DNA of 64,000 nucleotides from Akkermansiaceae bacterium (GTDB lineage Bacteria > Verrucomicrobiota > Verrucomicrobiia > Verrucomicrobiales > Akkermansiaceae). The DNA lies in NCBI GenBank assembly GCA_947462535.1, contig CANHPN010000001.1, positions 124,001-188,000 of the forward strand, given 5' to 3'. The notes under the pieces were generated by a model. It worked only from the letters and a program-made list of their open reading frames with translations, was not told where the DNA came from and made no database searches. Position 1 is the first letter of the stretch. Each line of letters opens with the position of its first letter. Position numbers and translations under genes: made by a program. This document shows positions 1-11,718 of the stretch, one piece after another.

Positions 1-2
1 CC

Positions 3-911
3 ATCCCCGTCATCCCCGGCGAAAAAACCGAGAACGAACGCTTTCCCGGCGCTGAAATGACCTTCACCGTCGAGGCGATGGTCCAGGATTGCAAAGCCAT
101 CCAGGCCGGCACCTCCCACTACCTCGGCCAGAATTTCTCCAAGGCCCAGAACATCTCGTTCACCGGCCGTGACGGCACCATCCAACACGCGCACACCACT
201 TCGTGGGGCGTTTCCACCCGCCTTATCGGCACGCTCATCATGGCGCATTCCGACGACGACGGCCTGGTCCTACCGCCGCGCGTCGCCACCCAGCAGATCG
301 TCATTCTCCCGATCACCCCCAAGGAGGACAGCCGCCAAGCCGTGCTCGACGCCTGCCAGGCGCTTGCCGAAACCCTCCGCCACCAGACGTTCCATGGCGA
401 TCCGGTCCGCGTCCACGTCGATACCCGCGACCTCAGCGGCGGCGTGAAAAAGTGGGATTGGATCAAAAAAGGCGTGCCCATCCGCATCGAGATCGGCCCG
501 CGCGACATCGAGACCCGCAAGATTTGCGTTCAACGCCGCGACCAGCCGATTTCCGAAAAGGACTTCGCCGACAAGGAATCCTTCATCCAGCGCGCGCCGG
601 AGATTCTCGGCGAGATCCACCAGTCCCTGCTCGCCAGCGCCACCGCATTCCGCAACGCTAACATCACTTTCTGCACCCGCCTCGACGTGTTCCACGGCCA
701 CTGGGCCACGGACAACCCCGGCTGGCTCTATGCCCCGTGGGCCGGCACCCGCGAGCAGGAGGAAGAACTCTCCAAGCAGCATAAAATCACCATCCGCTGT
801 CTGCCCATTGCTGAAGCCCGGCTGCCGGACACTCTCCGCGCCACCAGCGGCAAGTGCATCCTCACCGGCGAGGAAACCACCACCTTCGCCATCTGGGGCC
901 GGAGTTACTGA
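3..911 (+). CDS. proS: prolyl-tRNA synthetase, 3' part (5' end outside window)
   Basis: Charges tRNA-Pro with proline in the cytoplasm. The frame is open from base 3 with no start codon, so the N-terminal part lies upstream of the window; about 302 codons are visible. The visible part carries the catalytic-core segment QAGTSHYLGQNF, then TSWGVSTRLIG and GLVLPPRVA, and an anticodon-binding domain with a KKWDWIKKGVPIRIEIGPRD segment. These are typical of the short archaeal/eukaryotic-type ProRS that many bacteria also use, not the longer form with an inserted editing domain. The C-terminus ends normally. It faces mutS tail to tail across 93 bases in which I see no clear terminator. Confidence 0.93.
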   Translation: MPVIPGEKTENERFPGAEMTFTVEAMVQDCKAIQAGTSHYLGQNFSKAQNISFTGRDGTIQHAHTTSWGVSTRLIGTLIMAHSDDDGLVLPPRVATQQIVILPITPKEDSRQAVLDACQALAETLRHQTFHGDPVRVHVDTRDLSGGVKKWDWIKKGVPIRIEIGPRDIETRKICVQRRDQPISEKDFADKESFIQRAPEILGEIHQSLLASATAFRNANITFCTRLDVFHGHWATDNPGWLYAPWAGTREQEEELSKQHKITIRCLPIAEARLPDTLRATSGKCILTGEETTTFAIWGRSY

Positions 912-1004
912 TCTCCGGAGGGTTCATGGACAAAGAGGAACATGTTTCCTGTTAGCCCCGCTTGGGAAATTTCCGGCCGCTTGTTGATATTGCCCGCAGT
1001 CCGT

Positions 1005-3485
1005 TCAGAAATCCGCGAAGAGGTCCATTTGCGGGGCGTTCGGACGGGGAAGGGCGTCCTGGACGGTGTTCTTCGCCTTCGGGCCTTGGGTCTTGGCCTC
1101 GGGTTTCACGGAGTGAAGTTCGAGGTGGCTCAAGATGGACTTGGCGCGCTCGACGACGACTTTGGGCAGACCTGCAAGGCGGGCGACCTGGATGCCGTAA
1201 CTCTTGTCGGCGGCTCCGGGGAGGATCTTGTGTAGGAAGATGATCTCCTCGTTCCACTCTCTAACGGCGACGTTGTAGTTGGCGACGGCGGACTTGGTGT
1301 TCGCGAGGTCGGTGAGCTCGTGGTAGTGGGTGGCGAAGAGGGTGCGGCAGCCGATGGTGTCGTGCAGGTGCTCGGCGACGGCCCAGGCGATGGAGAGGCC
1401 GTCGAAGGTGGCGGTGCCGCGGCCGATCTCGTCGAGGATGACCAGCGAGCGGTCGGTGGCGTGGTTGAGGATGAGGGCGGTCTCGCTCATCTCGACCATG
1501 AAGGTGGACTGGCCGCGCGAGAGGTCGTCGGACGCGCCGACGCGGCAGAAGATGCGATCTACCAACCCGAGGGTGGCGGATTCGGCCGGGACGAAGGCAC
1601 CGATCTGGGCCATCACGGCGATGAGCGCGATCTGGCGGATGTAGGTGGACTTACCGGCCATGTTGGGCCCGGTTAGAATTTGCAGGCGGGCGGTGTCGGG
1701 ATCGAGCTCGGTGTCGTTGGGGACGAACTTGACGTCGGTGAGCGTTTGTTCGAGGACGGGGTGGCGGCCGGTGGTGACGAAGAAGCCGTTGCCGGTGTTG
1801 AGGATCGGACGGCAGTGGCGGTGGTATTGGGCGACTTCGGATAGAGCGCAGAGCACGTCGATTTCGGCGACGGCTGCGGCGGTTTCCTGGAGCGCGGGCA
1901 GGTGGGTGACGACGCGGGCGCGGAGTTCGAGGAAAAGCTCGTTTTCCAGCTGTTTGGAGCGCTCCTCGGCACCGAGCACTTTGTTTTCCATCTCCTTGAG
2001 CGCGGGGGTGATGTAGCGCTCGGCGTTGGACATGGTTTGCTTGCGCGTGTAGTCGTCCGGGACTTTCGCCAGATGGCTGGTGGTGATCTCGATGAAGTAA
2101 CCGAAGACGTTGTTGAATTTGATTTTGAGCGAGTCGATGCCGGTGCGCTTGCGTTCGTCTTCCTGGAGGCGGGCGATCCAGTCCTTGCCGCCACGAGTGG
2201 CGTCGCGGAGCTCGTCGAGCGCGGGCGACCAGCCGTCGCGGATGACGCCGCCGTCGCGGAGGTGGGAGGGCGGCTCGTCGGTTAGGGCCTGGGAGAGCAT
2301 TCCCGTGAGTTCGTGGAACTCGTGGAGGCGGGTGATCCGTGAGCCGTGATCGGCGAGCAGGGAGGAATAGTCCTGTTTGAGCGCGGGGATGTGCGAGAGC
2401 GAGGTCGAGAGCGACTGGAGATCGCGGGCATTTCCCGAACCTTGGGAGAGGCGGGAGGTGGTGCGCTCGATGTCGCGGATGCCTTTCAAGGATTCGCGGC
2501 ATTTCGAGAGGAGGAAGGGTTCTGCGAGAAACGCGGCGATGATGTCCTGCCGAGCGGTGAGAGCGGTTAGATCACGCAGCGGGTGGAGAATCCAGTCGCG
2601 GAGGAGCCGCGCGCCCATCGGGGTGGCGGTGCGGTCGAGCACGCCTAGCAGGGTGTGGGCCTTGCCGGAGCGGGAATCGACGAGGTCGAGATTCCGCTGG
2701 GAGGCGGCGTCGATGAGGACGTGGTCGGCGCTTTCCCTAACGTGCGGCGGGTGCAGGTGGGTGCAGTTTCTCCGCAGCTGGTGGATGAGGTAGTGGAGGA
2801 CCGCGCCGCCGGCACCACTGGCGGCGTGGAGGTTCGCGCAGCCGAAGCCGTCGAGCGTGTGGACGTTAAAATGGTCCTTGAGCAGCTGGTTCGCGTGCTC
2901 GGGGAGGAAGGTGTAGCCTTCGTAAACGAGGCAGTTCGTGAGTTTTCCGAACTCGGTGGCCTGGTGGTCCGGGATCAGCAGCTCGGACGGGGCGATGCGG
3001 GCGAGCTCGTCTTCCAGCAGGCCGAGATCGGCGAATTCGGCGATGGTGAACTCGCCGGTGGTGTGGTCGATACAGGCGAGGCCGGCGGATTTCCCGTGGC
3101 GGCAGACGGCGGCGAGGTAGTTCGGGCGCTGGTCGTCGAGCAGGGCGTCGTCGTCGATGGAGCCGGGGGTGAGGATGCGGGCGATCTCGCGGGAGACGAG
3201 TTTGCCGGCGACGGGCTCGGACGTTTGCTCGGCGATGGCGACGCGTTTGCCGGCCTTGAGCAGGCGGGCGATGTAGCCTTGCGCGGCGTGATAGGGCACG
3301 CCGCACATCGGGGTGCCGCCACGCTTGGTGAGGGCGACGTTCATGATCGGCGAGGCGGCTTTCGCGTCGTCGAAGAACATTTCATAGAAGTCGCCGAGCC
3401 GGTAAAACAGGATAATGTCGGCGGGCAGGGACCGTCGCATGGCCTGGTATTGGGCCATCATCGGAGTCAACGCGGGTTCGGACAT
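1005..3485 (-). CDS. mutS: DNA mismatch repair protein MutS
   Basis: Recognises mismatches and small loops in DNA and starts methyl-independent or MutL-dependent repair. From the ATG at 3485 the protein is 826 aa. The mismatch-binding motif GDFYEMF is near the N-terminus, Walker A (GPNMAGKS) at about residues 606-613, Walker B (LVILDE) at about 681-686, followed by the FATHYHEL segment. The frame stays open 39 codons upstream to 3602, but MSEPALTPMMAQYQ matches the usual MutS N-terminus, so 3485 is chosen. The last residues contain QMDLF (about 819-823), which fits the beta-clamp-binding consensus. It is last in a minus-strand run after the sulfatase gene. Confidence 0.97.
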   Translation of the reverse strand: MSEPALTPMMAQYQAMRRSLPADIILFYRLGDFYEMFFDDAKAASPIMNVALTKRGGTPMCGVPYHAAQGYIARLLKAGKRVAIAEQTSEPVAGKLVSREIARILTPGSIDDDALLDDQRPNYLAAVCRHGKSAGLACIDHTTGEFTIAEFADLGLLEDELARIAPSELLIPDHQATEFGKLTNCLVYEGYTFLPEHANQLLKDHFNVHTLDGFGCANLHAASGAGGAVLHYLIHQLRRNCTHLHPPHVRESADHVLIDAASQRNLDLVDSRSGKAHTLLGVLDRTATPMGARLLRDWILHPLRDLTALTARQDIIAAFLAEPFLLSKCRESLKGIRDIERTTSRLSQGSGNARDLQSLSTSLSHIPALKQDYSSLLADHGSRITRLHEFHELTGMLSQALTDEPPSHLRDGGVIRDGWSPALDELRDATRGGKDWIARLQEDERKRTGIDSLKIKFNNVFGYFIEITTSHLAKVPDDYTRKQTMSNAERYITPALKEMENKVLGAEERSKQLENELFLELRARVVTHLPALQETAAAVAEIDVLCALSEVAQYHRHCRPILNTGNGFFVTTGRHPVLEQTLTDVKFVPNDTELDPDTARLQILTGPNMAGKSTYIRQIALIAVMAQIGAFVPAESATLGLVDRIFCRVGASDDLSRGQSTFMVEMSETALILNHATDRSLVILDEIGRGTATFDGLSIAWAVAEHLHDTIGCRTLFATHYHELTDLANTKSAVANYNVAVREWNEEIIFLHKILPGAADKSYGIQVARLAGLPKVVVERAKSILSHLELHSVKPEAKTQGPKAKNTVQDALPRPNAPQMDLFADF

Positions 3486-3635
3486 GGGCGAAGGGTGGCG
3501 GGGCGGTTTGGAAGAATCAAGAAGCGAGGGATGCACGGGAAGAGAAATGATCCCGGACTGCGGGGAATCATGGTCAATCCCGAGCCATCGCCGCAGCGCC
3601 ATCGGCAGCCGCCCGCCGCTTACAATTAGACCCGT

Positions 3636-3746
3636 TTATCTGGGGAGGGTGACCGCACGGGTCTTTTCCCGCTGCTTGGCCTTCTTCTTTTCCAATGCCT
3701 CTTTGTCGGCGAGGAGCTCTGGTTCCAAGCGCTCAACGGTGAGGAG
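3636..3746 (-). other. in-frame open stretch directly after the sulfatase stop codon
   Basis: After the sulfatase TGA the same frame continues for 36 sense codons to a TAA at 3636-3638. The encoded tail is charged and lysine-rich (core EALEKKKAKQREK) and most third positions are G or C, as in the neighbouring genes. It has no start codon of its own. It may be the remains of a longer C-terminus cut by a new stop, a fragment of another gene, or chance. The rest of the gap up to mutS (3486-3635) shows nothing recognisable. Confidence 0.35.
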
Positions 3747-5303
3747 TCATTGAGACTTGCCTCCGGAACGCGGGACGCTGCGGCCGGAGCGGCGGGATTG
3801 ATCTAGCAACAACTTGAGGGCAGCGGCGCGTTCCGGCATCTTCTCGACGAGATTGGTGGTTTCGCCCGGATCCTCGTCGAGGTTGTAGAGCTGGCCCGGG
3901 GTGTCGGGTGCCTGGTCGGGAATGTCGAACGCGCGCAGGGCCGGATAGGTTTTGAGGGAGTTTCCTCCCGAACCCTTGTGGTCGAGGTATTTCCACGGCC
4001 CTTGGCGGATGGCCAGGCTGAGATCCCATGTCTGGTGGAGGGTGAAGTCGCGCGTTTGCTTGTCGCGTCCTAGCAGAAGTGGCAGAATGCTCGCGCTGTC
4101 CTCGCCGGCGTTTTCGGGCAGCTCATGACCGGTGATTTCCGCAGCGGTGGCCAGGAAATCCGTGAGGCAGACGGCGCGCGCGGAAGTGCCGCCGGCAGGC
4201 GTGCGTCCGGGCCAGCGGGCGATCAGCGGGATGCGGTGGCCACCCTCCCAGTTGTCGCGCTTCATCCCGCGCCATGGCCGGGCTCCGTCGTGCTGATACT
4301 GCCCGCGCATGGCGAGGACGGTTTCCACTTCAGGGCCGTTGTCGCTGGTCACGAGGACGAGGGTGTTGTCCGCCAGCTTCAGGCGGTCGAGGGTGTCTAG
4401 CAGGGCGCCGACGGTGGCGTCGAACTGGTTGATGAAGTCGCCATGGGGTCCGGTTTTGGTTTTGCCGCGATACGCCCGTCCTGGAAACGACGGCAGGTGC
4501 ACGGCCTGGGTGGAGTGGAGCAGAAAGAACGGCTGTCCCGCGCGTTTCCCCGCGTGTTCTTCGAGGTAGGCGATGCTGCGTTTGAGAAACACCTCGTCCA
4601 CTTCCTCAAGGTCGAAATCCGGCGCGATCAGACCCTGGCGGCAATCGAAGGCCCATGGGTGATCAGGCAGCGCCTTACGATCTAGCAATTTCACCGGAGG
4701 CACCGGGATCCGGTCGCCCTCGATCCAGGCGTAGAGCAAGTCAGTGGCCGGGCAACACGCGGTACCAAAGAACTGGTCGAAACCGTGCGCCAGCGGACCG
4801 TCGGGAATCGGGCGGGAAAAATCCGCCTGCTTGACCGCCTCCATTCCAAGACCGCGCACCGGTTTCCCATCGTGGTCCAAGAAGGTGAGTCCGACGTGCC
4901 ACTTCCCGAACAACGCGGTGTGGTATCCGCGCCCGCGCAGCAGGCCAGGCAGGGTGAGGCGGCCCTTGTCAATCAGGCAGGGTCCCTCCACTCCGGTAAA
5001 AACGCTGCCGGTGTAGGGGGTGCGGAAAGCCATGCGCCCGGTGAGCAGGCTGTAGCGCGAGGGCGTGCAGACGGTGGCCGGGCTGTGTGCATCGGTGAAA
5101 CGCATTCCCTCGGCCGCGAGACGGTCCAGCCGCGGAGTGGGCACCTTCGCCTCGGAGTTATAACAGCCAACGTCGCCGTATCCGAGGTCGTCGGCGAAAA
5201 CGATGAGGATATTGGGCGTCGGTGGCCCGTCGGCCGCAGACGCTTCGGGATGAACCGGGGCAAACGGGATTAACAATGTCAGGAAAAGCCGGAGAGGACT
5301 CAT
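3747..5303 (-). CDS. secreted arylsulfatase (formylglycine-dependent sulfatase)
   Basis: Hydrolyses sulfate esters, in this phylum typically from sulfated polysaccharides. The 518-aa protein starts MSPLRLFLTLLIPF, a signal peptide cleaved near ASAADG, so export is expected. The metal-binding FADDLGYGD (Asp38/39) comes first, then CTPSR with Cys79, the residue converted to formylglycine, followed by LLTGR. Later signatures include GKWHVG and TSDNGPE. The frame is open upstream to 5426, but that would run into ribBA, so the ATG at 5303 is chosen. Activity needs an anaerobic-type or FGE-type maturase, which is not in this window. Substrate cannot be told from sequence. Confidence 0.93.
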   Translation of the reverse strand: MSPLRLFLTLLIPFAPVHPEASAADGPPTPNILIVFADDLGYGDVGCYNSEAKVPTPRLDRLAAEGMRFTDAHSPATVCTPSRYSLLTGRMAFRTPYTGSVFTGVEGPCLIDKGRLTLPGLLRGRGYHTALFGKWHVGLTFLDHDGKPVRGLGMEAVKQADFSRPIPDGPLAHGFDQFFGTACCPATDLLYAWIEGDRIPVPPVKLLDRKALPDHPWAFDCRQGLIAPDFDLEEVDEVFLKRSIAYLEEHAGKRAGQPFFLLHSTQAVHLPSFPGRAYRGKTKTGPHGDFINQFDATVGALLDTLDRLKLADNTLVLVTSDNGPEVETVLAMRGQYQHDGARPWRGMKRDNWEGGHRIPLIARWPGRTPAGGTSARAVCLTDFLATAAEITGHELPENAGEDSASILPLLLGRDKQTRDFTLHQTWDLSLAIRQGPWKYLDHKGSGGNSLKTYPALRAFDIPDQAPDTPGQLYNLDEDPGETTNLVEKMPERAAALKLLLDQSRRSGRSVPRSGGKSQ

Positions 5304-5388
5304 GCGGGTAGGATGTGGTTGGATTGAGAGAGGTGCGGCATCGGTTTCGGGCCCGTTTCCACCGTCGGAATGACCCACCGCGAACGGG

Positions 5389-6594
5389 TCAGAGCGTGTG
5401 GCCCATACGCGTCCGTTTGGTTTCAAGGTATTTCTCGTTGTGCGGATTCGACGGCAGGCTGATGGGAAGCTGCTCGACGATCTCCAGCCCGTAACCTTCC
5501 AGGCCGATGACTTTCTTCGGATTGTTCGTCAGCAGGCGCATCTTGCGGACGCCGAGGTCGTAGAGGATTTGCGCGCCCATGCCGTAGTCGCGGAGGTCCG
5601 AGCCGAAGCCGAGTTTTTCATTCGCCTCGATGGTGTCGAGCCCTTCTTCCTGGAGCTTGTAGGCGTGGATTTTCGCCGGCAGGCCGATTCCTCTGCCCTC
5701 CTGGCGGAGGTAGAGCAGCACGCCACCCTCCCTGGAAAGGTGCTCCAGCGCGGCCGCGAGCTGGCCGCCGCAATCGCAGCGCCGGGATTGGAAAACATCG
5801 CCTGTCAGACACTCGGAGTGGACCCGGACGAGCGTCGGCTTTTCCGGATCGATGACACCCCGGCTCATGGCGAGGTGGTGGCTGGCATCGGTGGAAATCC
5901 GATAGAGATGGCAGTCGAACTCGCCGAAATCCGTCGGCATCTTCACCGTCTGCTCGCGGACCACGAGTTTCTCGGAGCGCCTGCGGTATTCGATGAGCTG
6001 GGCGATGGTGCAGGCCTTGAGGCCGTGGCGTTTCTGATAGTCGCCGAGCTGGCCGACGCGGGCCATCGTGCCGTCGTCGTTCATGATCTCGCAAATCACC
6101 GCCGCCTTCGGAAGTCCGGCGAGCCCGGCGAGATCGAGCGCCGCCTCGGTGTGTCCGGTCCGGCGGAGCACTCCCTCCGCCACCGCTTGCAGCGGGAAGA
6201 CGTGGCCGGGGCGGACGAACGCATCCGCTCCCAGGCTCGGGTCGGCGAGCAGTCGGATGGTCAACGCCCGGTCGGCCGCGGAAATGCCGGTAGTGATCCC
6301 CTCGGCCGCATCGACGCTCACGGTGAACGCGGTTTTGTGGCCTTCCCGGTTGCGGCGGGTCATTTGCGGCAGTTCGAGCTCCTCCGCGCGCTCGGCGGTG
6401 ACCGGCGCGCAGATCAATCCGCGGGCATGGACCGCCATGAAATTGACCATTTCCGGGGTGCAGAGGGACGCGGCGCCGACCACGTCCGCTTCATTTTCGC
6501 GGGCCGGATCATCGGCGACGATCACCAACCGACCGGCGGCGATTTCCGCAATGATTTCAGGAACGGGGCTGAACGTTAGAGACGAGTCTGACAT
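5389..6594 (-). CDS. ribBA: bifunctional 3,4-dihydroxy-2-butanone-4-phosphate synthase / GTP cyclohydrolase II
   Basis: Supplies both branch precursors of riboflavin: the N-terminal half makes DHBP from ribulose-5-phosphate and the C-terminal half opens GTP. The 401-aa protein has the RibB acidic loop DDPARENEADVV (about residues 28-40; an Ala replaces the usual Gly of RENEGD) and the HTEAALDL motif, then a RibA domain with the zinc site CLTGDVFQSRRCDCG and the RQEGRGIGL loop. It lies 33 bases after yqgE and 85 bases before the sulfatase on the same strand. No FMN riboswitch fits in the short upstream gap. Confidence 0.96.
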   Translation of the reverse strand: MSDSSLTFSPVPEIIAEIAAGRLVIVADDPARENEADVVGAASLCTPEMVNFMAVHARGLICAPVTAERAEELELPQMTRRNREGHKTAFTVSVDAAEGITTGISAADRALTIRLLADPSLGADAFVRPGHVFPLQAVAEGVLRRTGHTEAALDLAGLAGLPKAAVICEIMNDDGTMARVGQLGDYQKRHGLKACTIAQLIEYRRRSEKLVVREQTVKMPTDFGEFDCHLYRISTDASHHLAMSRGVIDPEKPTLVRVHSECLTGDVFQSRRCDCGGQLAAALEHLSREGGVLLYLRQEGRGIGLPAKIHAYKLQEEGLDTIEANEKLGFGSDLRDYGMGAQILYDLGVRKMRLLTNNPKKVIGLEGYGLEIVEQLPISLPSNPHNEKYLETKRTRMGHTL

Positions 6595-6627
6595 GATGGA
6601 TTGGGAAAAATAGGCGGGCGGAAAATC

Positions 6628-7194
6628 TCAGTTGAGCGACGGATCATCCGGAGCCTCGGCGAGGATGCGGTGGAGCGGAGAAAGATGGCGCAGCAGCTCT
6701 GACCACAGGCCGAGGTCGTGCTCGTGGCCCAGCAAATCCGGCTGCGGGCGGGCGGCGATCCATGAACTGTGGCGCAGTTCGTTCTCCAGTTGCCCGGCCG
6801 ACCAGCCCGAGTAGCCGATGAAGGCCCGCACGATACGACCCGGCCGGTGGGAGTGCGTCACGGCCTCCTCGGCGGAGATTCGCAGCGCCCAGCGCAGGCC
6901 GAGTTTTTTGCTCCACCAGAACGAGGAAAACGTCAGTTGGTCCGACGCGACCGGCCCGCCCTCGTGGACCGCAAGCTGCCGTAGCGGCGTGAAATCCTCG
7001 CCGTGCAGGAGATCGCCGACGATTTTTCCCGTCGGATGATTCAGGATCAGGCCGAAAGCTCCCTGATCCGCGTTGTGCTCCGCGAGCAGGATCACCGAGC
7101 GGTGGAAAGTCCCGCTCCGCAACGACGGATCCGCCAAAAGCAGCTGCCCTTGGAGCTGGATCGGCTGGTTGGGATTGAATGGATCGTCGGCCAC
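6628..7194 (-). CDS. yqgE: YqgE/AlgH family protein (DUF179)
   Basis: Belongs to the widespread UPF0301/AlgH family, whose biochemical role is unsettled. The 188-aa length is typical. Family landmarks are present: GQLLLADPSLRSGTFHRSV near the N-terminus, then GAFGLILNHPTG, VHEGGPVASDQL and FIGYSGWSAGQLENEL. It is the first gene of the minus-strand run leading to ribBA and is divergent from the DUF1553 gene at 7314 across 119 bases. The frame offers a GTG/ATG choice only near 7194-7216; the ATG at 7194 gives the usual N-terminus. Confidence 0.93.
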   Translation of the reverse strand: MADDPFNPNQPIQLQGQLLLADPSLRSGTFHRSVILLAEHNADQGAFGLILNHPTGKIVGDLLHGEDFTPLRQLAVHEGGPVASDQLTFSSFWWSKKLGLRWALRISAEEAVTHSHRPGRIVRAFIGYSGWSAGQLENELRHSSWIAARPQPDLLGHEHDLGLWSELLRHLSPLHRILAEAPDDPSLN

Positions 7195-7313
7195 GGCGAA
7201 ATCGTAATACCAGCACCGGCGTTCGCCAACCGCGGATTGCGGAAGATTTTTACTCCGTGTCTGCGGTTTGGTGATAGCAATCCGGCCCTGCCGACGTATT
7301 TTTCAGCCCAACG

Positions 7314-10123
7314 ATGTTCCGCCCACACCGACTTTGCCCAATCTTTATGCTCGCCTCCCTCGCGGGAGCGGCTGAGCGCGTGGAGTTCAACCGCGACATC
7401 CGGCCCATCCTCACCAAGCATTGCACCGCCTGCCACGGCGGAGTGAAGGAGGCGGGGGGGATTTCATTCATCTATCGGGAAAAGGCGCTGCTCAAAGGAA
7501 AGTCCGGTGAGCACCCCATCGTCCCCGGCAAGCCCGCAGAGTCCGAGATGCTGCGCCGTATCCGCAGCAGCGATCCGGACGAAGTCATGCCGCAGCCGAA
7601 GCACGGGCCGCCGTTAGCCGCCGCCGAAATCGCCCTCATTGAACGTTGGATTTCCGAAGGAGCGGAATGGCAAAACCACTGGGCGTTCGTCCCGCCCAAG
7701 CAAACGCCGGTGGCGAAAGTTTCCGATGAAAAATGGCCGACCGCGCCGCTCGACCGTTTCATCCTGCAACGCCTCGACCGGGAAAACCTCAAGCCGTCGC
7801 CCGAAGCCAGCCCTGCCGAATGGCTGCGCCGGGTGAGCTTCGACCTCACCGGCCTGCCACCGGCGGAGGAAGATTTGGCGCACTTGGGAAATGACCGGGC
7901 CGCAGCGGTGGATCGCTTGTTAGCATCCCCGCGCTTTGGCGAGCGCTGGGCGGCGGTGTGGCTCGACCTCGCCCGCTACTCGGACACCTACGGATTTGAA
8001 AAAGACCCGCACCGCGACGTCTGGCCCTTCCGCGACTGGGTGATCCGCGCGTTCAACGCGGACATGCCGTATGACCAGTTCACCATCGAGCAACTCGCCG
8101 GCGACCTGCTGCCTAACGCCACTCCCGACCAGCGCTTGGCGACTGCGTTCCACCGCAACACCCAGACCAACACCGAGGGCGGCACCGATGACGAGGAGTT
8201 CCGCATGGCTGCCGTGATCGACCGCGTCAGCACCACCTGGACCACCTGGCAGGCGACGACCTTCGGCTGCGTGCAATGCCACTCGCATCCTTACGACCCC
8301 ATCGGGCACGACGAGTTTTACAAGTTCACCGCCTTCTTCAACAGCACCGAGGATTTCGACCAGGACGACGATTTCCCGCGCATGAAAGTGCCGACGGATC
8401 CCGCCAAGTCCGCCGAGGCCTCGGCTTTGGAAATCGACATCCGAATCCTCCGCGAGCAGCTCAACCGGGCTGGCCACGACCTGGCGGAATCCATCGCCGA
8501 CTGGAAACCCTTCACGCCCGACACCCTCGCTCCAAGTCATGGAAAACTGGCGATTTCTGACGACGGCACGATCCGCAGCGAAGGCACCTTGCCGAAGGGA
8601 AATATCCACAAGGTGTCCGGTCCGGCACCGGCGTTCAGCGCCTTGCGCCTGAAAATCCTGCCGGAAAAAGACGACCCGAAAAAATGGCCCGAGCGCGGCT
8701 CGCTGGTCACGAAGTTCGAGGTGAACCTGATCGATCCAGCCGGAGCGGTCACGCCCGTCGCGATGAAGGAGGTTTTTGTCGATCACCTGGGCGATCCCGT
8801 CGAGCCCGAACCCGGCGGCAATGTCGGCGGTTTCCCGAAACTCGAAGGCCCGCGCTGGTTCGTCTTCGTTCCCGAAAAGGCGGTTAGTCCCGCCCCCGGC
8901 GCGCGCCTGGAAATCGCGATGACCCAGAAAGGCGAAACCACGGGAGATCAAGCCACCCCGGTCCGGCGCTTCGCCCTCGAAGTTTCCAACCACGCCGAAT
9001 GGTCGGCGCTCATCGAAAACCCGCAGCGCGTTGCCATCTGGAAATCCCGCGACGAGATGGCCAAGCGCTACAAGGCGATCGAAGGCAAGATGGTCCCGGT
9101 CATGGCAGAGCGCCGCCCCCGCGAAACCCGCGTCTTCGCCCGCGGCAACCGCTTGTCGAAAGAAAACCTGGTAACGACCGGCGTGCCGGAATTGTTAGCG
9201 ACCCGCAACACCAAGGACGGCATGAGCCGTCTCGACATGGCGCGCTGGATCGCCAGCCCGGAGAATCCGCTCACCGCCCGCGTCATGGTGAACCGCCTGT
9301 GGGGCGAGCTCTTCGGCACCGGCATCGTCCAGACGGCGGAGGATTTCGGCACCTCCGGCACGCCGCCGAGCCATCCGGAACTGTTGGACCATCTTGCACT
9401 TCGCTTTCAAGGCGATTTCAAATGGTCGGTGAAATCCATGCTCCGTGAAATCGTGCTTTCATCGACCTATCGCCAGACCCACCGCGCGTCGAAAGAACTC
9501 GTGGAGAACGACCCCGCCAACCGCCTGCTCGCCCGTGGCCCTCGCAACCGGCTTGCCGCCGAGATGGTGCGCGACCAGGCGCTCGCCGTCGCCGGCCTGC
9601 TCTCGCCGAAAATGCACGGTCCGCCCGTCTATCCGCCGCAACCCGACGGAGTGTGGAACTCGGTTTACAGCGGCGCGACTTGGAAGGAATCGACCGGCGA
9701 GGACCGCTACCGCCGGGGGCTTTACACCTACTCCAAGCGAACCAGCGGATTTCCCGGATTTCTCACTTTCGACGCGCCGAGCCGCGACCTGTGCAGCGCC
9801 CGCCGCCTGGCGAGCAACACGCCGTTGCAGGCGCTCGTCACCCTCAACGATCCCGCGCACATCGAGGCCGCCCAGGGATTCGCCAAACGCATGACCGCGC
9901 ACTCGGCGGACCTTCCGGGCCAGCTCGCGTTCGGCATCCTGCTCGCCACCCAGCAAGCCGCCTCGCCCGCGATGCTCGACGAACTCGCCGCCCTCCACGC
10001 CGACTGTGTTTCCGACTATCAGAAAGATCCCGCCGGATCCGCCAAGCTCGCGGAAACACCGGCAGCGGCCGCACTCGTGCTCGTGGCCAACACCATCCTC
10101 AACCTGGACTCCGCCCTCACCCG

Positions 10124-10127
<4 letters not shown>
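7314..10127 (+). CDS. planctomycete-type cytochrome c / DUF1549 / DUF1553 protein
   Basis: Large exported protein of the family common in Planctomycetota and Verrucomicrobiota, usually next to a DUF1501 gene; thought to act in polysaccharide or glycan breakdown but without an established reaction. The 937-aa protein has a short signal peptide (to about AGAA), a PSCyt1 domain with haem-c motif CTACH at residues 37-41, a DUF1549 (PSCyt2) domain from about 130 to 340 with a second CVQCH motif, a central beta-rich stretch, and DUF1553 (PSD1) from about 640 to 900 (ARVMVNRLWGELFG, SNTPLQALVTLNDP). Its TGA overlaps the ATG of the next gene, so the two are translationally coupled. Confidence 0.94.
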
Positions 10128-11614
<1,487 letters not shown>

Positions 11615-11718
11615 GCCAGACCACCGGGGCACGGACCCTAACGGAGCAGCGCGCGGGCATGCTTTAAGTTTGACCCGGACGCGCATTTCAGGAATATGGC
11701 ATACGTGGAAAAGCGCGT

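Noticed and set aside
2655-3629. Open frame opposite mutS, rich in Gly/Val/Glu
   Set aside because: Antisense shadow of mutS; no domain or start signal.
5398-6579. Open frame opposite ribBA
   Set aside because: Antisense shadow; follows RibBA codons.
9653-10123. N-terminal extension of the DUF1501 frame into the DUF1553 gene
   Set aside because: It is an out-of-frame read of DUF1553; the Tat signal right after the ATG at 10124 fixes the real start.
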